DNA of 26,979 bases from Candidatus Iainarchaeum sp. (lineage in GTDB: Archaea; Iainarchaeota; Iainarchaeia; Iainarchaeales; GCA-2688035): contig JAFCFG010000006.1 of the NCBI GenBank assembly GCA_017608725.1, positions 1 to 26,979 on the forward strand, given 5' to 3'. Of this stretch, positions 1 to 8,689 are shown one piece after another. Each line of letters opens with the position of its first letter. Position 1 is the stretch's first letter. The translations under genes and the position numbers were made by a program. Below the pieces are notes generated by a model. It was not told where the DNA came from, searched no databases, and saw nothing but the letters and a program-made list of their open reading frames with translations.

Positions 1-1
1 G

Positions 2-1183
2 TTGATTGACTTGGAGCTGCCACAAGATTATGGCAGCTTTAACGAATTCTACAGCAAGGCAATCAGCTTCAAATCATTCCTGTTAAAGGACGGTTACAGC
101 GAAGACCTGAGAAAGGACTTTGTTGAGTATTACAACAGCTTGACTGCTGCAAGTGAAATCAGAAACACGCTAACCACAACACGCTTTGGCGAAGAAGATG
201 CCTGGGCATTTGGCGAAAAGGGGCCATATGGGTCTGAATACAGCTTGCCGGAAGCCGGCCTGTACGATATCTTCATTGAGAAAAACTTTGGCGACTTTGC
301 AAGTGCAGAGTGGAATATTCAATTCACCCTGAATGAAAAGCTGCAGGAAATTGATGAAGAATTTGCAAAGAACGTCTTCTTTGAACTGCCATTTGACGGA
401 GAAGTGGGCATATTGAACGAAGGCGGCAAAACAAGGCAGGGCTATGGAATCAGCTTTTCAAATAGCCCAGAGCAAGCGGATATGTATCTCACCTACAAGA
501 CAGACCAAGAGAACGCAAACCTCTTTGATTCAACAGGAGGAGAGCAAAAACTTTCAGTTGAGTTTGGTGAAACCTTTGACAAAACAAATTCCGGGCTGAT
601 ATTGAAGGTTGACCTTGACAAAGGCGAATTTACCTACAACCCCTCGGTTGCAACACCGATTGAGATAGAACTTGGAACAAGCAGGGGAACAGAAATAGAG
701 GGAATGCTCTACGAGCTCAGTGGAACAGAGCAGGGAATTCTGAGAAGCCAGGATAGTATCTTTACCTTTAGAAGCGATGCTAAAAACTTCCTTGACCAGA
801 TATATCCACCTTCAGCTGGAATGAACCTCTGCAGAGAGGTAGGCACATTTGAACTCAACCTGCATGGATTCCAGCAACAGCTTGTAGGGCAGAAGACATT
901 CAAGGGAATTGCATTTGTTCCATTTGCAAGGCAATACACTGTAGTGTTTTACTGCAGCCAAGGGGCAGCAAAGGTTACTTCCCTTGACACAGATGAAACT
1001 ATAAACGTTGGCCAAGGCTACAGAACAGGGGAACTTGACTTGAAACTGCATGAGCCAGTTGAAGCAAAAAAGGTTACCCTGCCTTCATTCCTCAACAAAA
1101 TAGAGGAAGAGCAGGTTTGCATAAAAACAGGGCAGGACAGTATTGAACTGCTGTGGAACAAGGAAAAGCTGCTGTCAGGGTAA
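2..1183 (+). CDS. Giant surface protein paralogue 1, C-terminal part (5' truncated by window)
   Basis: The frame is open from the first bases, so this is the end of a longer gene; the TTG at 2 is not a credible start. The 393 visible residues match the C-terminal domain of the two giant proteins that follow. Shared landmarks are a LLKDGYSEDL/DFVEYY block (about residues 27-45), a LPFDGEVG...GRQGYG-like block (about 125-155), SVATPIEIEL (about 215), a Cys near 280 and a terminal VCIKTG...LLWN block. The usual WNP near the end is WNK here, and the copy is the most diverged of the three. By homology the product is an exported, membrane-anchored surface protein. The next gene starts 48 nt downstream on the same strand, which suggests co-transcription. 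No known family is recognised and the function is unknown. Confidence 0.85.
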   Translation: MIDLELPQDYGSFNEFYSKAISFKSFLLKDGYSEDLRKDFVEYYNSLTAASEIRNTLTTTRFGEEDAWAFGEKGPYGSEYSLPEAGLYDIFIEKNFGDFASAEWNIQFTLNEKLQEIDEEFAKNVFFELPFDGEVGILNEGGKTRQGYGISFSNSPEQADMYLTYKTDQENANLFDSTGGEQKLSVEFGETFDKTNSGLILKVDLDKGEFTYNPSVATPIEIELGTSRGTEIEGMLYELSGTEQGILRSQDSIFTFRSDAKNFLDQIYPPSAGMNLCREVGTFELNLHGFQQQLVGQKTFKGIAFVPFARQYTVVFYCSQGAAKVTSLDTDETINVGQGYRTGELDLKLHEPVEAKKVTLPSFLNKIEEEQVCIKTGQDSIELLWNKEKLLSG

Positions 1184-1231
1184 AATGCATACTTAACAGA
1201 AGAGAATATATTGCACAGGTGTTTTTTGGCC

Positions 1232-4200
1232 ATGGCATTGGAAGGATTGAAGGAAGCATATTTTCGCTTAGAGGACAGATGGTATGCTGCAATTGACAGG
1301 ATTGATTCAAGAATACCGATTCACGGCTTGATTGACAGAATTGACAGAATTGTTCCTTCCTTTGCATTGTTTTTGGTTGTTCTCATTGCACTGGTTCTGT
1401 TCCTTGCCTTTATGCTGCCGGGAATGCTGGCAGCAGGAGCCAGATTCTCGTTCAGGGTTGTTGACAGTGAAGGTGCAACAGTGGAGGGTGCAACAGTCCA
1501 GGTGCTAATGGAAGGAAAAGAGATTGCTCTGCAACAGACAGACAAGTTGGGGGAAACAGCCCCAATAGTCCTGCCCTTGGATGCAGAGGTGGAAATAAAG
1601 GTATCAAAAAAAGACTTTATCTCGACTACTAAAACAATCACAGTAAGCGAATCAATTCTGCTTTATGAGGTCATGCTTGAAAGGGAAGAGGAGAAAAGAT
1701 ATACTATTTCTTTAAAGAGCAGCTTAGGGCAGCCGATTAGAGAGCCAGTGATACTCACTTTCAGTTGCAGGAATCCTGCAATTGCTTCATGGGAGGTGCC
1801 TGTTGTAAGCGGCAGTGCAACGGTAACAGAGCCAGCAAACTGCCAAGGCCTAATTGCAAGCGTAAGAGGCCAGGGCTTTGAGCCAATTGACTCAGTTGAT
1901 GTAACTCTAAGCAATCAAACCATTTACTTGCAGGAAATAGTTTCAGGAAATGCAACCATAACAGTTGAATTGCTGTTCAACAACCAAACAATAAGCGAAG
2001 AGGTAACAGTATATCTGTACAGGATTGACGACGCAACAGGGGCAGAGATTGGCCCGATTGAAAGCGCTGTCAGCGAAAATGGCATAGCCACTTTTAGCAG
2101 GCAGCCGGCCCAGTATTTTGTCAAAAGCAGCGGCTATGGGAACTTTGCAGCTGCAAGCAGTGCCTCTTTCAGTGTTTCAGCAGGAGAACAAAAAAACATT
2201 CAACTGCACTTGGAAAGAAATGTTGTTGGATACGTTAAATTGAAGATTTTGGACGAGATAACCGGTGCTGCTGTAGATGATGCAACTGTTTTCCTAAGGC
2301 TGGGCGGGGAAGAAATAGATTCAAAGAAGAGCAGTGCAGATGGAAACGGCTTTGTTGAATTTCCTGTTTCAGTGGACACTGCTTACAGCATCATAGTTGA
2401 CCATCCAGCATATTGTCTAAAAGTAGTGCACGATGTAAACCCAAGCACGAGCGTAAAGCATATTGAATTAAAGCCCTTTACAGTGGACTGCGGTGGAAAG
2501 TTGAAGGTCAAGGTTCTGGACCAGGATGGAAAGCTGGTGAAAGGGGCAACAGTTGGATTGTACACTGAAAGCGGATTCAGCGCGGGATTTTCAACCCAGG
2601 TAACAGATCTGAATGGAATCACTGTCTTTGAGGGGGCACCAAGCGGAAACTACAAGGCGTTTGCATTCAAGGGTTCAAGCAGCGGCTGGAGCGAGGTAGA
2701 ACACTTTGTTCAAAGGGCAGCGGAAAAAACAACGCTTACAGCTGTCTTGGATGTGAAAAACGGAACAGTCAGGGTAAAGGTCATTGACAAGGAGGGAGAA
2801 CCCATGCAATTTTCAGAGGTAGCATTTGTTGACGCAGCAACAAATGAGATAATTGGCGGCGGAGCCAAGCCGGTTCAAGACGTTAATGGCGTAGTTGAAT
2901 TGATTACAAGGGCAGACAAACAGGTTTACATTGTCGCAAGAAATCCCGGTTACACAAACTTCACTTCAATTGTAAAGCCGGTCCTATCCAATAGCACGCA
3001 GAATTTCACTGCTGTTCTGGAGAAAGAGATTATTCAGGGAGAGATTGAGATTGAGTTCAGGGGCGTTTACAAAAATGGGAAAAGCGTTAGTGCACTTGCA
3101 AGGGGTGAGAAATACACTGCATTGTTCAACCTTAAGATACCAGCAAACAAAAGCTATGATGAAATAGGCATGCATGTAAGAACAGGCAGCCACACTATGA
3201 TGGAACTCGACGAGCTTGTTTTGAGGGAAATTAATGCCCCCGGCAAGGCAAACATCCTGAAGGCAACAACCTACAGCCAGGGAGATGGCTATGCTTTTGA
3301 CAGCCGGAACCTAAGCAGCGATGAAGCAAAATGGGCCAACATAAAATGGAATGAATTCCAGACAGGCATAATAGAGGTAGCAGTTGAATTCCAAGTAAAG
3401 GAGGCCACAAGGCAAACAGAGATCCAAGCAGGGGAACTAGAGCTCTCTTACAGGGCATGGGCTGTTGAAAATGGCCTGTACAAGCGAAACCCATTGGACA
3501 ATGATTTGGGGGAGGCAGAGAGCGTGCCAGGAAAGGAAGCATTGTATGCCAAAACAAAGCAGGAGATATTCCAGATTGGCTTGGAAACTATTTGCGATGA
3601 GCTATTCTGCTTCAGCGCAAGCATTTTGGATATAGAAGATGGCCTGATTGAAAGCGCAACCGAAGGTTACAATGGAAAGGTGTTCAAGGAATATAAGCTG
3701 AGTTTTACCATTCTGAACAACAGCGAGTTTGAAACAAACAGCTATCCAAACGCTGAATTGAAGATACTGAATGTTGACGAAGGGCTGCTATTGCAGGACT
3801 ACAAGGCCTATGGAGCCCAGGGCCAGTTGGTTGAAGGCATTGTATCGGGCAGTGAAACGAAATGGATAGCTGTTGGAGACATGGAACCAAATAACACTGT
3901 TGCAGGCAATATAAACTTCACACCGCAGAAATCAACCGGCGGAGCAATTACAATACAGCTTAGGAGCATGCAAAGAATCCAATTTGAGAAGAGCATTATG
4001 ATAAATGCCACTGCAGAAAAGCAGTTGAACGTGGTTGCAGCACCAGAGCTGCTGCCAAGCGGTACACAAAACGACTTGACTGTTACTGTGAAGGACAAGA
4101 GAACAAACGCTGAGCTGGAGAACGCAATTGCAAAGTTAAAAGACAGGTTTGGTGCAATAGTTGCTGAAAAAACAACCAACAGAATGGGCATTGCTGTTTT

Positions 4201-7200
4201 GAGGCTGCCAGGCATGCAGCCTGGGGAAACAATGCGGTTGATTGTGGGAAAGCCAGGCTATGAAACCTTTGAGAGGGCAATCCAAGTAGATGAGAAGGTC
4301 ATTGCAATAAAGCCAACCAAAATTGGCGTTGCCCTGAACACTAAAACAGCATTGGAAGCGGAAGACCAATTCAGTGTTGAAAACATGACAGCGCTTGATT
4401 TGACTATAAAGGATGTGCGATTAACTGGCAGGGCATATGGCCTGATTGACACTGAAAAGATGAACAACTGGCTGTTTGGGTATATTGGCGAAGTGATTAA
4501 GCCAGGTGAGTTAAGGGAGATGCAGCTGAAGTCATTCCTCAGCGAGAAGGGAAGGAAGCTGCAAGAGAGCAGGAACGTGGAAGCAGAACTTGAAATGACT
4601 GTTGCAAGCAACGGAAGCGAATGGGTGCAAACAGCGCCGGTAAAAATAAACGTTGGCTTGGGCGGGGAAGTGGATGACCCAGCGTGCTTTACAGTAACAA
4701 GAAAAGAGTGGAATGGAAGCACTGAGGGAAAGCCAATAGAGATAGAGTTTGAATTGCAGAACAACTGCAGCAGCGGCGGCATTCCTGTCCAGCTAAAGGA
4801 TATTGCAGCAAAAATTGTGTGGCAAACCAACCAGGTTGGCGAGTATGCACTCAGAACCCAGTACACTGCAATTGGGATAAGGAGCGGCTACTTTAAAAAA
4901 TTCATTGAGGTTATTGAACCAGAGCAAAGCGTTTCAGTTGTGCTGCAGTTCAACGCAAATGGCGGAATAAGAGGCAAGGGAATGGCAGAGATAATATTCC
5001 AAGCAGAGAACAAAACTGACACAACAACCCAGCTGCTGACAGATGAGATTTCATCGGAAATAACGGTGGTGAACCTTGCTGACTGCATTGGATTCGATAA
5101 GGATGTCCTGATAATAAAGCCGGAGAAGACTGGTTCATTTAACATTGACACAGTAAACTGCGGTGCAAGGAACGAGATAAAGCTTGAATCGGACCTTGCC
5201 CTAAGCAAGAGAACCCTGACCTTGGGCGAAACAGACAGCAAAGAGGTAGAGGTTTTTGCCGAGAAAAACATGCCTGGGCAGTATCCAGTAAGGGTATATG
5301 CAAAGGGCAGTGATGACGTGCAATTCAAATTGATTAAAACAATCAGGGCAAGAATCCTGAGCGACAAATGCCTTGAATTAACGAGGTATGAATTCGATGT
5401 ATTTGACAATCCAGAGAATCCATATGACGGCTATGATACAGCTGAATTGATCAACAACTGCTATGACAAGCCAGTGCAGATAACAGTACACTACGATGAG
5501 CATGACTGGGGCGACGCAATGAAAACAGGCGCCCTCTACGGCCTTGTAATGGGGTTGATGGGGGCAATGGGCCAATCAGCAGAAAAAAATGCAGCAGCAG
5601 AAATAGCTGCAGCAAGCAGTGTAACCAAGGGAATTACTCCCAATGGGACAATAGTTGCATTGAAGGGCGGCGTATGGACTGATGCAAAAGGCAGCACTGT
5701 AGCGGGAAATGTTTACCCCTACAGAACAATTGAGTCTGGTGGAGCATACTACAGCGGCTATGACCACGGAGATGGAGACCTATACGATGCCCTGGGAAAC
5801 AAAGTGCTTGACAAGAAAACAACTGGTGCATGGTTCTGGAAAGGCACAAAGTATGTGCCAACTGGTAATATAGCAGGGCCTGAAGCAGCCCAGGGCGGAA
5901 TGCCTGCTTCAACAACGGCAACAGGCAGTGTTGTACTTGGTTCGCCTGCCGGTGCATCCCTCCTGGGCGGAATATTTGGAGGGGGAGGCCCCGGAGGCAG
6001 CCTAGCAGGCAACCTTGTTATGGGCTTGGGCAGCTCGATTTTGGGCAAGCCAAGCTTTTTGGGCTGGGGCCTGCAGGGCTTTTTGGCCGGCACACTTATT
6101 GCATACGAGCAGCAGGATGAGGGGGAGCTTAGCTTTACAACAATTGAGAAAGACGTTGTTTACAGGGATTCTGAATTGCTGTTGCCTGGATTAACGCTTG
6201 ATGAAGACAAGATAGTGGAAACCCCTTCAGAGGACATTATTCTAAGGAAACCGGATGAGGAGGAGGTAAGCACCGAACCCAAAGAAGAGGACAGGAGGCT
6301 GAGCAAGGAAACAAGAAAGCTGTGGTTTTGGAATACGGCTGGTGTTGTGCAGCCAGACCCGGAAACCCCGCTGTACAGAATCCTCAGGGTTGACAATGAG
6401 AGAAGAATCTACAAAACAGAGTATGAAACAGATGAAAAAGGGAACCCCGGCATAGAGATAAAGGAAAGGAAGGACCACAAGGAAAGGTTTAGGCTGCAGT
6501 TCAATGCATTTGACCCGCTGCTCATTGACAGGATTTCAGGGCCAATACCAAACTGCAAGCTTGGCAATGTGGTTGGCGTTACAGGGCCGAATGCTGTTCC
6601 AAGGGTTTCGTTTAACTGGGATTGGCAGAGCATTGGAGAGAGCAGCTGTGTGGAGGGAAACGATGACTACATTTACTGCGATGCCACGCAATTCAGCATC
6701 GTTGTTTTGAAGAAACTGCACAAGCTGCAGGAATTCATTGATATGTACAAGCCGTTTGACTGCCCAAGCCCGGTAACGGCAGCTGCAGTCAAGGAACAGC
6801 CTATGGTTGGAACTGCATATGACGTTGCAATTACAAAGATTCAGGCAAACAAAATTGCGACAAGCGATGCAAACATTGTTGTAACGGTTGAAAGCAACAA
6901 CGGCAAGCAGATGGCTTCCAGCCTGCAAATTTTTCTGAGAGATGACACAGGCACTGTTGTAAAAGGCTGTGACAAGCAATTCAGCCTATTGAGCAGGAAT
7001 GTTGTGAACTGCGAATTCACCGGCCTGGCAGAGGGATTGTACGATGTGCAGGCAACAATTGAGCCTGATTTGTGCCCTGATTGTGAGAATAGCGATTCAG
7101 CAAACGATTCAATAAGTGCACAGCTGTTTGTTGGAGCTGGCGGCGTAGTTGAGTGCGAGCCATTCAACACAAAGAGGCTGCCGTTGTTTATTGAGGCAAC

Positions 7201-8491
7201 AGAGGCAGCAGGGAATGCAGCGTGGAGCAACCAGGAGAGGGAAGAGATACTGGAAACGATTAAATTCAATGCATATTTGATTAAGGACGCTTATACAAAT
7301 GATTTCAGGGAAGACTTTGATTTATTCTGCAAGCAGATGAGCTTCTTTGACTGCCCGGATTACTACACGGATTCAAGCAATGGATTGCACAAGCTGTTTG
7401 CAGACAGGGAGAGATTCAGATTTGATTACAGCATGGCCCCACATGCCCCGGTGGACGCTGGAAAGTACGCTGTTGAAATAAACGTTGAGTTTGGCAACCA
7501 GAACTGGGATTTGTTTGTGGGGGAGGAACCAGATGCAACTGTTTCAATTGAAATGGCGCAATTGAGTGCACCGGAGCCAGAGAGCCCGTTTTACTACTTG
7601 CCATTTGACGGCTTGGTTGGAATAGACAGCGAAAACGGCAGGCAGGGTTATGGAGTAAACTTCAGGCAGACAAGCGAGGAAACAATTAAAATCAACAACA
7701 GCCTGCTTCAGCCAGTCATAAGCACCAATGTTGCAAACAGCACGCCTGTCCTAAACGGATGGATTAACGCAGGCTTTAACGACAGCTTCAGGAGGCTGAA
7801 CCAGGACAAGAGGGGGATCCTGCTTGATGTAGTGGCAGGCACTGATTCAACAAATATTGTTTTAAGCCCAAGCTATGCAACCCCTGTTATGATGAAAGTG
7901 GATTACGAGAAAGGTGAGCACGCTTATGGCTTTTATTCAGTTGAAATTGATGACAGCCCGCAGGTTGCCTTTGAAAGAATGATTCCGTGGAGTGGCATAG
8001 GTCCAAATTGCAGGGATTTTGATGACAGACCGGTTACAGAGGCATGGCAGGATACCTGGGACAAGCATGGGGGCATAAGCGGAAACTTGATTTGCGCTGT
8101 TGGTACAGAGGTAACAGATTATGGAATTGAATGGTGCAATCCAAAGAGAAGCGGCAGCGTTTTCCTTGAAAGCGTTGTCTTTACTCCGCAGAATACCGTG
8201 AGCTTGATGAAGAGAACGGCTTACGGCGATGGCATGACTTTGATTACTGCTGACAACAGAGGCAGCCAAGTAGCATTGAACGGCATTCCTGGCATGCGCT
8301 ACAACAGCTTTGGAACAAGCGAAATTGATTCCATTGAGGATGTGTTTGCATTGGTTAGGGAAAGCAAGGTCTGCTTGGTTGGAGCAGATAACAGGAAAAG
8401 CAACCAGTTCTTCTGGAATCCAAAGATTGTATTGCAAGAACTCAGCCAGGAGAGGACAGAGGCTGAAGAGAGCTGTATCAGGCCAGCGTAG
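1232..8491 (+). CDS. Giant membrane-anchored surface protein (paralogue 2, 2419 aa)
   Basis: I chose ATG 1232 over the in-frame TTG 1211 because the resulting N-terminus (MALEGLKEAYFRLEDRWY) aligns with that of the next paralogue. Residues 1-42 are an amphipathic, D/R-rich helix and 43-63 a single membrane anchor; the polarity suggests an internal N-terminus and a roughly 2350-residue exterior. Residues 70-600 hold about six carboxypeptidase-regulatory-like beta domains, with recurring GATVxL and DxNGxxxF words. A domain conserved with paralogue 3 follows (about 605-800, including C788-x4-C793), then further Ig/CARDB-like domains with paired cysteines. Two Gly-rich hydrophobic segments (about 1432-1446 and 1579-1627) flank a Gly/Tyr-rich module. 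A YCDATQF block lies near 1815, an extra Ig-like domain at about 1850-1965, and the shared C-terminal domain at about 2005-2419. No ribosome-binding site is evident. Role: cell-surface fibre or contact protein, by inference only. Confidence 0.9.
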   Translation: MALEGLKEAYFRLEDRWYAAIDRIDSRIPIHGLIDRIDRIVPSFALFLVVLIALVLFLAFMLPGMLAAGARFSFRVVDSEGATVEGATVQVLMEGKEIALQQTDKLGETAPIVLPLDAEVEIKVSKKDFISTTKTITVSESILLYEVMLEREEEKRYTISLKSSLGQPIREPVILTFSCRNPAIASWEVPVVSGSATVTEPANCQGLIASVRGQGFEPIDSVDVTLSNQTIYLQEIVSGNATITVELLFNNQTISEEVTVYLYRIDDATGAEIGPIESAVSENGIATFSRQPAQYFVKSSGYGNFAAASSASFSVSAGEQKNIQLHLERNVVGYVKLKILDEITGAAVDDATVFLRLGGEEIDSKKSSADGNGFVEFPVSVDTAYSIIVDHPAYCLKVVHDVNPSTSVKHIELKPFTVDCGGKLKVKVLDQDGKLVKGATVGLYTESGFSAGFSTQVTDLNGITVFEGAPSGNYKAFAFKGSSSGWSEVEHFVQRAAEKTTLTAVLDVKNGTVRVKVIDKEGEPMQFSEVAFVDAATNEIIGGGAKPVQDVNGVVELITRADKQVYIVARNPGYTNFTSIVKPVLSNSTQNFTAVLEKEIIQGEIEIEFRGVYKNGKSVSALARGEKYTALFNLKIPANKSYDEIGMHVRTGSHTMMELDELVLREINAPGKANILKATTYSQGDGYAFDSRNLSSDEAKWANIKWNEFQTGIIEVAVEFQVKEATRQTEIQAGELELSYRAWAVENGLYKRNPLDNDLGEAESVPGKEALYAKTKQEIFQIGLETICDELFCFSASILDIEDGLIESATEGYNGKVFKEYKLSFTILNNSEFETNSYPNAELKILNVDEGLLLQDYKAYGAQGQLVEGIVSGSETKWIAVGDMEPNNTVAGNINFTPQKSTGGAITIQLRSMQRIQFEKSIMINATAEKQLNVVAAPELLPSGTQNDLTVTVKDKRTNAELENAIAKLKDRFGAIVAEKTTNRMGIAVLRLPGMQPGETMRLIVGKPGYETFERAIQVDEKVIAIKPTKIGVALNTKTALEAEDQFSVENMTALDLTIKDVRLTGRAYGLIDTEKMNNWLFGYIGEVIKPGELREMQLKSFLSEKGRKLQESRNVEAELEMTVASNGSEWVQTAPVKINVGLGGEVDDPACFTVTRKEWNGSTEGKPIEIEFELQNNCSSGGIPVQLKDIAAKIVWQTNQVGEYALRTQYTAIGIRSGYFKKFIEVIEPEQSVSVVLQFNANGGIRGKGMAEIIFQAENKTDTTTQLLTDEISSEITVVNLADCIGFDKDVLIIKPEKTGSFNIDTVNCGARNEIKLESDLALSKRTLTLGETDSKEVEVFAEKNMPGQYPVRVYAKGSDDVQFKLIKTIRARILSDKCLELTRYEFDVFDNPENPYDGYDTAELINNCYDKPVQITVHYDEHDWGDAMKTGALYGLVMGLMGAMGQSAEKNAAAEIAAASSVTKGITPNGTIVALKGGVWTDAKGSTVAGNVYPYRTIESGGAYYSGYDHGDGDLYDALGNKVLDKKTTGAWFWKGTKYVPTGNIAGPEAAQGGMPASTTATGSVVLGSPAGASLLGGIFGGGGPGGSLAGNLVMGLGSSILGKPSFLGWGLQGFLAGTLIAYEQQDEGELSFTTIEKDVVYRDSELLLPGLTLDEDKIVETPSEDIILRKPDEEEVSTEPKEEDRRLSKETRKLWFWNTAGVVQPDPETPLYRILRVDNERRIYKTEYETDEKGNPGIEIKERKDHKERFRLQFNAFDPLLIDRISGPIPNCKLGNVVGVTGPNAVPRVSFNWDWQSIGESSCVEGNDDYIYCDATQFSIVVLKKLHKLQEFIDMYKPFDCPSPVTAAAVKEQPMVGTAYDVAITKIQANKIATSDANIVVTVESNNGKQMASSLQIFLRDDTGTVVKGCDKQFSLLSRNVVNCEFTGLAEGLYDVQATIEPDLCPDCENSDSANDSISAQLFVGAGGVVECEPFNTKRLPLFIEATEAAGNAAWSNQEREEILETIKFNAYLIKDAYTNDFREDFDLFCKQMSFFDCPDYYTDSSNGLHKLFADRERFRFDYSMAPHAPVDAGKYAVEINVEFGNQNWDLFVGEEPDATVSIEMAQLSAPEPESPFYYLPFDGLVGIDSENGRQGYGVNFRQTSEETIKINNSLLQPVISTNVANSTPVLNGWINAGFNDSFRRLNQDKRGILLDVVAGTDSTNIVLSPSYATPVMMKVDYEKGEHAYGFYSVEIDDSPQVAFERMIPWSGIGPNCRDFDDRPVTEAWQDTWDKHGGISGNLICAVGTEVTDYGIEWCNPKRSGSVFLESVVFTPQNTVSLMKRTAYGDGMTLITADNRGSQVALNGIPGMRYNSFGTSEIDSIEDVFALVRESKVCLVGADNRKSNQFFWNPKIVLQELSQERTEAEESCIRPA

Positions 8492-8689
8492 GCAAAAGGG
8501 GAAAATAGGTTGGTTAAATTATTTTTCTGGGGAAAATTAAAAAAGGGAAACGGAAAAAAGGGGAAATTAAAAAAAGGGAAACGGAAAAAAGGGGAAAAGG
8601 GAAATTAAATTAAAAAATTAGGAAAAAGGGGAAGGGAAAAAGGGAAAATTTTAATTAATCAAATTCGTTAATGTAATTGGTTTTGTGCT
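8492..8689. other. Purine-rich intergenic region between giant genes
   Basis: This 198-nt gap is almost entirely A and G on the coding strand until about 8648, then turns to A/T (TTTTAATTAATC), which could hold a weak TATA element for the next giant gene. No ribosome-binding site precedes ATG 8690. No ORF or RNA gene was recognised. Confidence 0.6.
8529..8590 (+). repeat. 31-nt tandem repeat (two copies) in a purine-rich 3' tract
   Basis: Copies at 8529-8559 and 8560-8590 share the pattern GGGG A(3-4) TT A(6-7) GGGAAACGG A6, both 31 nt, differing only in how the A-runs are split. They sit in a purine-rich gap (8492-8689) between two giant genes. Similar GGGGAAAA words continue to about 8648. 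Confidence 0.9.
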
